Below, piece after piece: positions 48,037 to 61,800 of a stretch of DNA of 64,000 nucleotides. Position numbers and translations under genes: made by a program. Location of the stretch: the NCBI RefSeq assembly GCF_033473495.1, contig NC_088935.1:806001-870000 (forward strand), read 5' to 3'. The notes under the pieces are model-generated. The model had not been told where the DNA came from, did no database searches, and was given only the letters and a program-made list of their open reading frames with translations. Numbering within the stretch: the first letter of the stretch is position 1; each line of letters starts with the position of its first letter. The DNA comes from Cercospora beticola. Its lineage: Eukaryota > Ascomycota > Dothideomycetes > Mycosphaerellales > Mycosphaerellaceae.

Positions 48037-49062
48037 CTAGTAGATAAATTCGCTAGACTATTTAAAGTTATTAATATAGTTAGGAAGTAAGCGTACTACC
48101 TAGCTCTACTAACTAGCTTATAGATTTATAATATCTTCTATATATTCTTCTTAGAACTCTAGTAAGATAGTAATATATAGAATACTAGCCTACTACTTAT
48201 AGATAAGTAAAGCGAATAGGAAGTCGAGAGAATACTAGAAAGCTATATAAAGAAAGGCGTAAAGAAGTATCTAGTTCGATAGTATAAGTAGCTAGAGGAA
48301 TATAATATCTAGAAGCTAGTAGAATATATTAGAGATTATAAAATACTTAACGTATTCGAGACGTAATACGAAACTAAGCTACTTATATATAAGGCGAAAC
48401 TATAGAAGAAATAGTAATACTAGTAGTTAGTAGAATAGTAGAAAATTCTAAGAATTCTAAACGCTAAGTATTACTAAAATATAAGAACTACTAAGATATA
48501 AGAACTTAGAAAACTAAGATATTATAAAAGAAGAGAAGATATTTATTTATAGTACTTATAGGTATAGTATATACTATATATAATAGAAGTATATAGCCTA
48601 GAGCTAGCGAGACGCGAGAGTACTATAAGAGTCTAGTAGAGGAAGAGTACGAGGCCTATAGACTACTTACTATCTATATCTATAGCCTTATTACTCTTCT
48701 TTTTACTTTTCTTCTTATTATTCTTTTCGAGCTTAGAGAGCTCTCTCTCGTTCTAAGTAGACTAGCTAGAGTAGATAGAAGTAATAGCGAGGTCTAGAGC
48801 CTTACTAGAAATACTAAGTAGATAGAGCTTCTATTATATAAATTAGTACTATATAAAAGAAGTAAGCGACTAGTAGGATATAAGATATATCTCGTACTCT
48901 AGCTCGAATATACTACGCTAGATAGTAAGGCCTATACTCGTCGCTACGAGCTCGTTAGTAGAGAGTATACTAGTAGCTAGCGCTTTACTAGCTTTCTTTA
49001 GTATAAAGAAAAGGCCGGTAGACTTACTCGAGTTACTCTATAGGTACTTAAGAGTATAGGCG

Positions 49063-49220
49063 TATAAGAGCGGGGTCACGTGGGTGGTCACGTGATGCCT
49101 AGGTCACGTGGTGACATGCTGAAGATTCATGACCCAGAGCTGTCCGTGCTTACTAAGCTCGGACATTGTGCCTTTTAGCCGAGGGGCAACGAAACAAAGC
49201 TCTAGGATTTCGCTATTATA
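49063..49220 (-). mobile_element. Unmutated solo LTR of the TRIM family (158 bp)
   Basis: In reverse orientation it matches the TRIM terminal repeat, but with CA and TG dinucleotides intact. The 5 bp TSD AGGCG is at 49058-49062 and 49221-49225; copy F has the empty site near 61,640. The ends are TATAAGAGC and GCTATTATA. It contains three GTCACGTG octamers (49075-49082, 49087-49094, 49103-49110), which in the mutated copies became TACGTA-type repeats. It is the only stretch in the block with normal dinucleotide content. Confidence 0.85.
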
Positions 49221-50802
49221 AGGCGATAGCCTTATCTACGTTATCGAAGTAGTAGTAGAGCTACTAGTAGCGTACGAGGCGCCTACTTATACGTAGTAGA
49301 TAGCGGTAGTAGCGCGCGCGCTACGCCTACTTTATAAGGTCTAGATTAGTAATATAGATATACTTATAGTTAGACTTACTATAGCGAATATAGTTTAGCT
49401 ACTAGCTAAGCTTTATATCGCTATTATAGCGTAGCTCGACGGCTAGGTATAAGGAGTTAGTAGACTCGAAGTATATAATATATATATAAACCGCGCGACT
49501 TATAGTCTATAAGGTATAGGAGGTAATACTAGTAGTCGTTATCCTCTACTTTCGGTAGGTCGTTTACTATATAAGAGAGATAGTTAGTAGCTAGAGTAGC
49601 GAGAGTAGTAGTAGCTCTCCTTAGAGATATATTACTTATAGGTCGCGTATAAGAGTAGTACTAGATAGTTAAGTATATAGTATAAGTTAGATACGAAGAG
49701 CTTACTAAATATAGATAGTTAATAGAGAAAATATATAAAGAGTATATAACGAATTTATAGTATACTAGTGCCTTATAGTATAAGCGCCGATAGTATATAC
49801 TATTAATAAGCCTATTACTATAGAGAGTTACTATATAGTAACTAGCTACGAACTAAGACTCGACTTAATATTTATATACGTAAGAAGTAGTACGAACGTA
49901 CTAGATACTATACTAAGACGATAGAAATATATAGTCTTCTCTATAAGCTAAGGTAGCTCTATTAGAGAGAGGAAATAGTTATAAGAGCTAGAGGTATATA
50001 GCTTAAAAGGCGTAGCTTATTAGGCGTTAAAGTATAACGGCTAGTACTACTTATACTTAGTATAGAATAAAAGTACGTAGAACGTATATAAACGAAGAAA
50101 ATAAGAATTATTCTTAATATTTCTAGATAGAGAGTCTAGAGGCGCTTAATATATTACTATATTCTACTCTTATAATAGCTCTTCTAGATAGTAAATACTA
50201 CTATAGATCTAGAGGCTAGAGTAGTAATCTAGGCTCTAAATAGACTAAAGAGAAGGAACTAAGTATACTTAAGAGAAAGCTTTAATAAAAAAGAGTAAGA
50301 ATAGTAGAAATAGAAGAAAGAAATAGTAGTACCTCTATAGATACTAGGATAATTAGCTACTAGAAGCCTTTTATTTAAATAGAAAACTCTAAGGCAGACT
50401 AGTTCCTCTACTCTAGAGCTCTCTAGAAACTTTAAGTCTAAAGATAGAATATCTAATATAAGCTATCTAACTCTATACTATACTTAGAGCTATCTATAAA
50501 GATACCTACTATTCTAGATATTCTATAAAAACTAGAATTTCTCTAGATATAAGTTATATAACTAGGTACTAAAGAAAGTTAAAATCTAAGTAGAATTTAT
50601 ATAGAGAGATACCTATTCTAGAAACTAGTAAGAAAGAGTTAAGTATAGGATTAATATAGATACTAGTATAGAGATAAAGACTATATATATAGGCTAGAGT
50701 TTCTAAGCTAGTAAGTAAAAGGATTAAGCTCCTAAGTAATAAATAATATAAGAAATAACTAAGGAGAACTATATTATAAAGGATCTAAACTATTAAGATA
50801 AT

Positions 50803-51848
50803 AGATAGATAGATAATTCTTATATACTAGTCTACCTCTTTTTAACTAGAGTAAGTAGTACGCTCTATATTTTTCGTAGGTAGAAAAGCCTTCGTACTAG
50901 TACTCTAGTAGAAAAACCTCTTTATATTCTTATATTTTATAGTAAGCTCTATATAGCCTATCGCTTCTATAGTATCTAGTTCTCCTTAGGACAATTTGCG
51001 TTATCTTAATAGTTTAGATCCTTAATAGTAGTTCTCCTTAGTTATTTCTTATATTCTTAGTACTTAGGAGCCTAATCCTCTTATCTACTAGCTAAGGGAC
51101 TTAAACCTATATATATAGTCCTAGTCCCTTTACTAGTATCTATATTAATTCTTTATCTAACTCTTTCTTACTAGTTCCTAGAGCAGGTATCTCTCTATAT
51201 AAATTCTACTTAGATTTTAACTTTCCTTAGTACCTAGTTATATAACCTATATCTAGAGAAATTCTAGTTTTTATAGAATATCTAGAATAGTAGGTATCTT
51301 TATAGGCAGCTCTAAGTATAGTATAGAGTTAGATAGCTTATATTAGATACTCTACCTTTAGACTTAAGGTTTCTAGAAAGCTTTAGAGTAGAGGAACTAG
51401 TCTACTTTAGAGTCTCCTATTTTAGATAAAAGGCTCCTAGTAGCTAGTTATCCTAGTATCTATAGAGGTACTACTATTCCTTTCTTCTATTTCTACTATT
51501 CTTACTCTTTCTTATTAAAGCCTTCCTTTAGATATACTTAGTTCCTCCTTTTTAGCCTATTTAGAGCCTAGGTTACTACTCTAGCCTCTAGACTTATAGT
51601 AGTATTTACTACTTAGAAGAGCTATTCTATAGTCGAGTATTATAATCTTATAGTAGTTATACTACGCTAGCGTCGTCTTTATATTCTTAGAAGCTCTCTA
51701 ATCTCTCTAGATCGAAATTCTAGACTTTTTTTTTATTACCTTCTTTCTATTTTTATAGGTATCTAGCCGCCCTATACTTTACTAGTATAGCCGAAGCTAT
51801 CTGTTTCTACCTACGACTATATAGAGGTATATAATAGGACTTCGTAGG
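50803..51848 (-). mobile_element. Short retroposon X, copy X-B (1,046 bp), inserted in X-A
   Basis: Full length on the minus strand with a 13 bp TSD, CTATTAAGATAAT, at 50790-50802 and 51849-51861. It has the same length as X1, which supports the element borders. Confidence 0.85.
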
Positions 51849-52054
51849 CTATTAAGATAATATAAATTATTCTAAGAAGAACTAGAAACTATAGAAGTAG
51901 TAGGCTATATAGAGCTTACTATAAAATATAAAAAATATAAAGAGGTTTTTCTACTAGAGTACTAGTATAAGAGCTTTTCTACTTACGAAAAATATAGAGT
52001 ATACTACTTACTCTAGTTAAAAGAGATAGACTAGCGTATAAGAATTATCTATCT

Positions 52055-52517
52055 AATTAAAGCTAGTTACTACTAGCTTAAAAGCCTTAAGCTATACTTT
52101 AATCTACTTAGAATTAAGCTTCTGCTTTATACGTAGTATATTTAAATAGATACTCTCTAAAGTATTTAATTTTAAGTATTATAAATAACTCTAAAGCCTT
52201 TATAATAAGCTATTTACTATATAAGCTTAGAACTAGGTACTTAAAGCTAAAAATAATAGCTTAAAGTAGGCTATTACTAATAAGAAAAAATATAAAACTA
52301 AAAGTAAGAGCCTAATTAATAACTAGTGTAAACTAAATATAAGTAGTACTATAATATATAGCTCTTAGAAAATAAAGGAAGCTAAGGACTTTATAGCTTA
52401 ATAATAGCTAAATAAAAAGGTAGAATAAGCTAAGAAAGAGGCTTAGAAATAAGCTAAGAAACTAGCTAATATATAGGAATTAATTATAAAGGAATAGTAG
52501 AAGTTAGAAAGGCTTAA
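52055..52517 (+). mobile_element. Fot1/pogo transposon, 3' part of the transposase gene
   Basis: The frame continues after X-A into the C-terminal region: a Leu/Ser stretch, then a long Lys/Glu/Gln-rich, probably coiled-coil tail, as in Fot1-like transposases. It is cut off by LINE-2 at about 52,518, so the right end of the transposon is not in view. Confidence 0.75.
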
Positions 52518-55500
52518 TTAGATAGATAATTCTTATACGCCGGTCTACCTCTTTTAACTAGAGTAAGTAGTACGCTCTATAGATATCGGTCGAGAGAAAA
52601 GCCTTCGAAAAACTCTCGTATATCCCTTTATTTATAGCCTACGTAGCCGCTTTCTTCGCTTCTATTCTCCTTCGGATAATACTAGATATCTAGTAAGTCC
52701 TCCTCTTACTAGGCTCTATCCTTCCTCTTCTCTCTTCTTTTATCCTTCTATATCTCTTCTCTTATAAGTAAGAATTAGTCTAGAACTCCTTCTTAAATAA
52801 GCTACTTTACTACTATATATAGCTCTCTCTTTATATTAGCTAGATCCTTCTAGTTTATAGATCCCTCTATCTAGAAAAGTAAGTATCTTCTCTTATTCTA
52901 TTTTAGGTAGAATATATATATATATTTTAGTATCTTATATCTCTATTTATATTCGTAGTCTAGTATAAATTCTAGGACTCTTCTTTTAGTAAAGTATTGC
53001 CTTATCCTAATATATTCTATCCTTAAGAGTATAACTATTATACTCTCTAGTCTAGTAAGTCCTTTATATAGAGTTAGTCTAATAGTAGAGAAGGTAGTAG
53101 TTTTCTATACTAGTAGTTATTCCTCTTCTACTCTTACTCTTCTCTTTTTCTTATTCCTTTTCTATTTTCTATTCTACTAATATTTAGCCTACTATACCTT
53201 ATAGCCTAAGTATACTTATATCGTTATTTCTTAGCCTTATACTATCTAGAGGATTTCCTTCTATCTAGTTTAGGTTAGTAGTATAGGTTGCCTAGCTCTC
53301 TTTCCTATTTATACTTATCTTTTAATCTCTCTATACCTATTTTTAATATACTAGTATATAGGTTAGATATCTTGCTTTTTAGATACTTATCTAGCTAGGT
53401 CCTAAGTATATAAATAGAGAGGAGTAATATTTGCTTCTCTCTCTAGAATAGCTATTATAACTAACTTATATAATCCTATAATATTCCTTAGAGCCTCTCT
53501 CTAGATCTTCTTAATAGGTTTAGTAAGGTTTCTATAATAGCTTTATATACTCTCTAGGTTAGACTAGACTTAGTAGCTAAAGGTAATAGCTAGTCTTACT
53601 ACTACTATATAGAGATACCTTACTTTTTAGAAAGATACTCTCTATATAGACTTATATAGTCTCTAAAGTAATTATATTTAATAGGCTCTCTTTTCTACTA
53701 CTTATTTAATATATAGGCCTACGAAGTCCTATTATATACCTCTATATAGTCGTAGGTAGAAATAGATAGCTTCGGCTATACTAGTAAAGTATAGAGTAGC
53801 TAGATATCTATAGAGATAGGAAGAAAGTAATAAAAAGTCTAGAATTTCGACCTAGAAAGATTAGAGAGCTTCTAAGAATACGAAAACGACGCTAGCGTAG
53901 TATAACTACTATAAGATTCTAATACTCGAATACGGGATAGCTCTTCTAGATAGTAAATACTACTATAGGTCTAGAGGCTAGAGTAGTAACCTAGGCTCTA
54001 AATAAGCTAAAAAGAAGGAACTAAGTATATCTAAGAGAAGGCTTTAATAAGAAAGAGTAAGAATAGTAGAAATAGAAGAAAGGAATAGTAGTATCTCTAT
54101 AGATACTAGGATAATTAGCTACTAGGAGCCTTTTATCTAAAATAGGAGACTCTAAGGCAGACTAGTCTCTCTGCTTTAGAGCTCTCTAGAAACTTTAAGT
54201 CTAAAGGTAGAGTATCTAATATAAGCTATCTAACTCTATACTATACTTAGAGCTACCTATAAAGATACCTACTATTCTAGATATTCTATATAAACTAGAA
54301 TTTCTCTAGATATAGGTTATATAACTAGGTACTAAGGAAGGTTAAAATCTAAGTAGGATTTATATAGAGAGATACCTACTCTAGGAACTAGTAAGAAAGA
54401 GTTAGGTATAGGATTAATATAGATACTAGTATAGAGATAAAGACTATATATATAGGCTAGAGTCTCTAAGCTAGTAGGTAAGAGGATTAGGCTCCTAAGT
54501 AATAAATAATATAAGAAATAACTAAGGAGAACTATATTATAAAGGATCTAATAAACTATTAAGATAATATAAATTATCCTAAGGAGAACTAGAAACTATA
54601 GAAGTAGTAGGCTATATAGAGCTTACTATAAAATATAAAGATATAAGGAGGTTTTTCTACTAGAGTACTAGTACGAGAGCTTTTCTATCTACGAAAAATA
54701 TAGGGCGTACTACTTACTCTAGTTAAAAGAGGTAGACTAGCGTATAAGAATTATCTATCTATCTATTTAATATATAGGCTCTATTTAAGTTTAGTATCTA
54801 CCTATACTCTAAGAAGTCTAAGTAATAGTAGTAGTTCTCTATTAAATCTCTAGATTTAGACTATAGCTTTAAGGTTATATTTCCTACTCCTAGTAAAGTA
54901 GATTAGCTAATATTTCTATAGTATAAATTCTGCTCTATATCTCCTTACCTATTCTTTATATTTCTAGTAGGCTTTCTTAAGTTGCTTATAGTTATCCTCT
55001 ATTAATATACTATATATAAGGATATTAGAGTTATCTATAAACTCTATTACTAAAGTAGTCTCTTTATATAGTATTAGAAGTAGAGTAGAAGTAAAGAAAA
55101 GGAAGAGAATTAGAGATAGAGTAGAGCCTTAGAGAATTCCTATATTTTAGAGCCTTAGTTAGTCTATAAATTCTCTAAGCCTTAGATAGATAGTTCTATT
55201 TTAGAGGAATAATTAGATAAAGCTAATAGTATAGTCTAGGAAGCCTTTTATTCTAATATTATAGAGTAGCCTCTAGTAGGAGATCTTATTAAATACCTCT
55301 AAGATATTAAGGTAGAGTATAGATACTATAGCTCCTAGCTTAGTTTTCTAGATAGTTTTTACTTATTTAGTAATAAGGTCTAATACTAAGGTAGTAGACT
55401 TACTAGGCCTAGTATCTATTTATTTTTCTAGAAGGAGCTTTCTTTCTTTAGTCTTCTTAGATATTCTTTTAGTAACTATAGCTTCTAGGACTTTTGCTAT

Positions 55501-55575
55501 TATGTTAAGTAGAGTAATAGGTCTATATACTTTTAGCTTTAAGTAGTCTAGTTTCTATAGTTTTCTAAGTACTAC
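52518..55575 (-). mobile_element. Tad1-like LINE-2 copy, 3' part, with X-C inside
   Basis: Closely related to LINE-1: the same ATCT-tailed 3' end, then the RT region (catalytic block near 55,010-55,045). Pieces 52518-53718 and 54780-55575 are separated by X-C. It is interrupted at 55575 by the reversed chromovirus LTR; the missing 5' part would lie beyond the right edge. It is inserted in the pogo C-terminal region. Confidence 0.85.
53719..54763 (+). mobile_element. Short retroposon X, copy X-C (1,045 bp), inserted in LINE-2
   Basis: The 16 bp TSD TATTTAATATATAGGC is at 53703-53718 and 54764-54779; LINE-1 has the empty site near 24,525. It begins CTACGAAGTCC, the least mutated 5' end of the five copies. 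Confidence 0.88.
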
Positions 55576-55770
55576 TATAAGAGTAGAATATAGTAATATA
55601 TTAAGCGCTCTTAGACTCTCTATCTAGAGATATTAAGAATAATTCTTGCCTTCTTTATTTATATACGTTCTACGTACTTTTATCCTATACTAAGTGTAAG
55701 TAGTACTAGCCGTTATACCTTAATACCTAATAAGCTATACTTCTCGAGCTATATACTCCTAGCTCTTATA
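55576..55770 (-). repeat. Reversed chromovirus LTR (195 bp) with 32 bp of 3' internal sequence
   Basis: The LTR of the E/F family in reverse, inserted in LINE-2. It is followed at 55771-55802 by 32 bp of the element's own 3' internal end (polypurine tract, then the site CTTAG) and directly by a forward LTR at 55803. This is not the layout of an intact element. Confidence 0.85.
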
Positions 55771-55802
55771 ACTATTTCCTCTCTCTAATAGAGCTATCTT
55801 AG

Positions 55803-58800
55803 TATAAGAGCTAGGAGTATATAGCTCGAGAAGCGTAGCTTATTAGGCGTTAAGGCATAACGGCTAGTACCGCTTATACTTAGCATAGGATAAAAGTACG
55901 TAGAACGTATATAAACTAAGAGGCAAGAATTATTCTTAATATCTCTAGACGGAGAGTCTAGAGGCACTTAATATATTACTATATTCTACTCTTATAATTA
56001 TAATTCTTCTACCTTATCGAGAGTAGCGATCTATTAAGGCCTATTATACTTACGCGAAACGTATCTACCTAGCGGACTAATCGTAACGACGACGTACCGA
56101 ACGATAGATAGCTATTAGGCTATATCGAAGAGATATTAGAATCTAGAATAGTATAAGCTAAAGAGGAATAGGACGAGGATATAGATAATGCCGACGATAC
56201 TAGTAACGCGTATATAATACGTAGGCGCCTCTAAGCTAAAAATAATACGTTACGCAAATAGCTAGAGATCTGTACTCTTAAGGCTAAGAACGAACGCTTA
56301 CTAAGAGAAGTATAGATAATTAAATTACTAGTATAGCTAAGCGCGATAGCGCTAGGCCTCGGCTAGCTAATACCTTAGCAAGACGGCGCGTCTGCAAGTT
56401 ATACGAGTAGCGTACGTTCCGAAAGCGACGAGTATAGCTTATATAAGTCTATTAAGCTACGTGCGCCTAAGCTCTTTAAGAGTAAGACTATAAAGGAAGT
56501 ACGCGAATTTATCTATACTCTCGAGATAAACTTTATAGCTATACTAAAGAGGTTTCCGACGGATTACTAGAAGGTAATTATAGGTATTATATATCTCGTA
56601 GGCGAAGCGTAAGAGGTATAGTATAATAAATACCTAGGCGTTCTGCTTATAGGATATACCTAGTCTCGGTTCTATTAATTCCTATACGATATCGTCGAGG
56701 ATTAAGCGAACCGTATACTTCTCGTAACTATAGAATACGAGAATATATACTAGAGTAAGAGCTAGAGCATACGATAGTTCGTAATAGACCTTAGTAACCT
56801 AGAGTCTTAGTTAGGTAACTATACTAAGGCGTAGCTAGTACGCTAGCTCCTTATAAAACTAAAGCTATCGCTACGTAAGGATATTATTAAGAACTATATT
56901 ATCTCTAATAGGCGTGCCGACCTTATCGCTCTAGTAAGGCGCCTCGAGTAAGCTAAGAAGGCTATACCTCGTAAGCTATATCGTAGTAATACCGAGAATA
57001 AGTAGGCTAAGCGTAAGCGTACTAATAGCGACGCTCCTTATAAAGGAGCCTCCGGTTCGACTAGCGGCTAACGCGATACCTATAGCAGTAAGCTAAAGAG
57101 TAAACGTAGAGGTAAAGGCAAGGGTAAGAGTTAGCAACCTACGTACTTCGTATATAACGAGGTTAGCTATATTAGTTCTAACTACTCGAACTCTAAGAAA
57201 GATAGTAATAAGCCGGCTATTTATAGAGTAACTATAGTAAAGAAGCGGAGAGCGAAAAAAGCTAAGGCATCGGAGATAACGCGCGAGTTACCGGCGCTAA
57301 ACTAGATAGCGATAACTCTCTACCGGTTTAGAGCGTACTAGTAACGCGCGTAGAAGGAGAAGTCGAAATATAGTCGGGTAGCAAGCCGGCCGCTTTCCTT
57401 CTCGACGATACTACGAATATTAATATAATATTAAGGGCCTTTATACTATAGTATAACCTACTAATAAGGCCGAATGCGGCTCTACCGCTAGTTACTACCT
57501 TTATAGGTAAATTAGGGCACTATTATAGTACGTACTATATACGTATACGGATCGTAGACTCTAGTAGTAAGGAGCGATCTATAGGTAGCGTCTTCTATAT
57601 ATATAATATACTAACTCCTAACGTAATCTTAGGCCGTCTATAGTAACGTACTTAGTATATACTAGCTAGTAGCGCTATAGATAAATAGCTATATAGTAAC
57701 GATTGTTTTAGTAAGTTCGAAGTCCGAGAAGCTTATAAGTTCTTTAAGGATCTTTAGAAGATACTAGTAGTATTTATAGTAAGTCTAAGTAAGATAGGCG
57801 ATAAGGTTAAGCCTATCTCTAAGGAGTTCTATCGTTTTAACGATATTCTTAATCTAATAGAGGAAATAAGAAGTAAGCTAGTTAATAGTATAGAGTATAC
57901 GATTAACCTACGGCCTAGAACTATACTACTATTCCGTCTACTATATTACTAGTCGGAGCGAGAATTAGACGAGCTTAAGGAGTATCTAAAGATAGGACTC
58001 GAGCACGATTAGATCGAGCGTTCCGATAGCGAGGCGAGTACGCCTATCCTATTCGTACTAAAGAAGAATAGTAAGCTATAGTTATATATCGACTACTATA
58101 GGCTAAACGAGATTACTATTAAGAACCGGTATCTACTACCTCTAATTAGTAAGATACTAGATAGGCTTATAGGAGCCGTATAGTTTACGTCCTTAGACTT
58201 AGCTAATACGTACTACTATATTCGGATTAAGCTAAGTAACTACTAGAAGACTACGTTTCGTACGCGCTACGGCTATTTCTAGTATAAGGTAATACTCTTC
58301 GGCTTAACGAATATACTAGCGACGTTCTAAGTATATATTAACTATACGCTAGTAGAGCTAGTCGATATAAGCTATATAGTATATCTAGACGATATCCTAA
58401 TCTATAGTAGGATATACGAGGAATATATATAAGACGTATATACTATACTTAAGAGGCTCTATAAGTTTAGACTCTACGTATAGCGTTCTAAGTATAAGTT
58501 CTTCTAGAAAAAGGTCGACTTCCTTAGATTCGTAGTAACTACTAGTAGCGTTACGATAGATCTAAGTAGGGTAGCCGCAATCGCCTTATAGCTAACTCTA
58601 ACTACGCTAATAGAAGTTTAATCCTTCCTTAGATTCGCGAACTTCTACTATCGATTTATCTTCGGATATTCGAGAGTAGTAGTACCTTTAATAGCGCTAT
58701 TAAAGAGTATAAAGGATAGAAAGAAGCTAGAGCTAATTAAGTAGGAAGCAGCTAAGGAGTAGGCGTTCTATAAGCTAAAGAATCGATTTTAGACTATACT

Positions 58801-61800
58801 ACTACTAAGATACTTTAACTCTATACTACGCCTATAAGTCGAAACCGACGCTTCCGACTTCGTAGTAGCCGGTATCCTAAGCTAACTATTCGAGGCAGAA
58901 TAGTATCTAATTGCCTTCTTCTTATAGAAGATAATTAATACTAAATATAACTACGAGGTTTACGATAAGGAACTACTTATAGTAGTTAAGGCATTTAAGA
59001 CGTAGCGACTATATCTCGAAAGCGCTATATATAAGGTTAAGGTACTTATTAATTACGCTAACTTTAGGGGATTTATAGACGTTAAGTAGTTAATAGGTAG
59101 ATAAGTAAAATAGGTAATATTCCTCGCTCTCTTTAATTTTACTATTAGCTATTAAGCTAGTAAGCTTAACCTAGCCGATACGCTATCTAGATATAGCGAC
59201 TACGTACGAGAGGCGAAGGAGATAAGTAACCTCCTACTATTACTATAGTAGAAACTCTAGATATAGAGTACTATACTTGCAAGTAGCCTAGTTATTACCC
59301 GTATAAAAGCTACTTACTAGGCTTAGTTAGATACCCTAAAGGTAGTTATAGAGGTAGCTAAGAGCGGTAGAGTAGCGCTGCCCGATAGTAGGTATATTAT
59401 AGTAGCGGCTAACTATTCGGTTCGTCCGTTTAGCTTTGCTCTGCCCTTACGAGTCGCTAGCGCTATTACTATATAAGAGTAGCCGTATACTAATATCTCG
59501 GATATAATTATTAGGTATACCGCTATATTAGTATAGCTCGATCCGAAAGCAAAAGTACTATACGAGTAGGCCGAACGCGAAGGCGTAGTAAGCGAGAAAT
59601 ATACTATTAAGAACAGCTATATATACTAGAAAGAGGCTCTATACCTACCGAACGACCTAGTATTATAGACGTAAGTAATCCGTATATACTACGACGATAT
59701 CCTAGCGAGCTATTTTAGTAAAGATAAGACGGTAGAGTTAGTTAAGCGGAAGTACTAGTAGCCGGAGGTTAGTAACGACGTAAGGTAGTACGTCGAGTAG
59801 TATAGTAGCTACTAGAAAGCAAAAGCGAGGCGCTATCGCCTCTATAGCGAGATAGCTACGCTCCTACTATCTAACTATTCTTAGAAGGATTTATCTATAG
59901 ACTTTATTATAGATCTTCTACCTAGTAAGTAGAATAGCTATATCTTTAACGCGATCCTTATAATTATAGATCGTTACTCGAAGATAGTAACTTTCGTCCG
60001 AATAATAAAGCGCTATACTAGCGTAGAGCTTATAGATATCCTACTTAATAAAATAATACGACTACGTAGCGTACTAGCTAGTATCGTAAGCGATAGAGAC
60101 TTAGTCTTTACTAGCTAGTTCTAGTTAGACTTCTACTACGAGACGTATATAAAACGTAGGCTAAGTACTATATTCTACTCGTAGACTAATAGTTAAACCG
60201 AGCGCGCAAACTAGACGCTTAAGTAGTACCTATATATCTATTATAGCGAGCGATAGGACGACTAGGCGTCTATTCTATCGTTAGCGGAATTCGTATATAA
60301 TAATAGCGCGAATACTACGCTTAAGATATTGCTATTTCGAGTAGTATATAGGTTTAACCTAGACCTTTCTATAGAAATATATAAAAGGGACGTAGGCGAA
60401 GCTCGGAACGCGCTTCTTCGGAGAGAAGTACTAGTAGCGAAGGATACTATAGAAAGGTTAAAGTAGAACTATAAAGAGCTAACTAAGCGCTAGTAATAAG
60501 TAAGCGAATCTTAGGCTAAGTACTTTAATTAGAAGTACTAGCCGATAGAATTTAAGGTTAGCGACTTAGTCCTATTATCTATAAAGAACCTCTAGTTAAA
60601 GGTACTATCGAAAAAGCTAGTAGACAAATTCGCTAGACTATTTAAGGTTATTAACGTAGTTAGAAAGTAGGCGTACCGCCTAGCTCTACTAACTAGCTCG
60701 CGGATTTATAATATCTTCTATATATCTCTCTTAGAACTCTAGTAAGGCGGCGATACGTAGGATACTAGCCTACTACTCGTAGATAAGTAAGACGAATAGG
60801 AAGTCGAGAGGATACTAGAAAGCTATATAAAGAAAGGTATAAAGAAATACCTAGTTCGATAGCGCGAGTAGCTAGAGGAATACGATACCTAGAAGCTAGT
60901 AGAATATATCGGAAATTACGAGGTACTTAATATATTCGAGGCGTAATACGAAACTAAGCCGCCTATACGTAAGGCGAAACTATAGAAGAAATAGTAATAC
61001 TAGTAGTTAGTAGAATAGTAGAAAATTCTAAGAATTCTAAACGCTAAGTATTACTAAGATATAAGAACTACTAAGATATAAGAACTTAGAAAACTAAGAT
61101 ATTATAAGAGAAGAGAAGATATTTATTTATAGTACTCGTAGATATAGCGTATACTATACGTAAGGGAAGTATATAGCCTAGAGCCGGCGAGACGTAAGAG
61201 TACTATAAGAGTCTAGTAGAGGAAGAGCGCGAGGCTCGTAGGCTACTCGCCGCCTACGTCTATAGCCTTATCGCTTTTCTTCTTACTCTTCTCTTTATTA
61301 TTCTTCTCGAGCTTAGAGAGCTCTCTCTCGTTCTAAGTAGACTAGCCGAAGTAGATAGAGGTAATAGCGAGGTCTAGAGCCTTACTAGAAGCGCTAAGTA
61401 GGCAGAGCTTCTATTATACGAATTAGTACTATATAAGAGAAGTAAGCGACTAGTAGAATATAAGATATACCTTATACTCTAGCTCGAATATACTACGCTA
61501 GATAGCGAGGCCTATACTCGTCGCTACGAGCTTGTTAGCGGAGAGTATACTAGTAGCTAGCGCCTCGCTAGCTTTCTTCGGTATAGAGAAGAGGCTAGCA
61601 GACTTACCTAAGTTACTCTATAGGCGCTTAAGAGTACGGGCGATAGCCTCGCCTATATTATCGAGATAGTAGCGGAGCTACTAGTAGCGAGCGAGGTGCC
61701 TACTTATATATAGTAGGCAGTAGTAGTAGCGCGCGCGCTACGCCTACTTTATAAGGTCGGGATTAGTAATACGGATATACTTATAGTTAGACTTGCTATA

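Larger units (their letters stand above)
44212..50174 (+). mobile_element. Ty3/gypsy chromovirus E, internally deleted (5,963 bp)
   Basis: 195 bp LTRs (44212-44406 and 49980-50174) begin TATAAGAGCTAG and end CTCTTATA; the TSD ATAGC is at 44207-44211 and 50175-50179. The uninterrupted target is visible in X1 at 22,443-22,475 and in X-C near 53,930, which confirms the TSD. Compared with the related copy F, the protease-RT-RNase H-integrase segment (about 2.74 kb, equal to 57,550-60,290) is missing, and a minus-strand X copy sits at that spot. gag (44,500-45,950), the end of integrase (46,990-47,300), the chromodomain (48,200-48,340) and a 3' region remain. Many CpG sites kept in F are TpA here, so E is more heavily mutated. 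Confidence 0.88.
43988..52054 (+). mobile_element. Short retroposon X, copy X-A, split by chromovirus E and X-B
   Basis: X-A is present as 43988-44211, 50180-50802 and 51862-52054 (1,040 bp in total). The 16 bp TSD AATTAAAGCTAGTTAC is at 43972-43987 and 52055-52070. It is inserted in the pogo transposase gene. The 3' end again is an ATCT tail. Confidence 0.85.
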
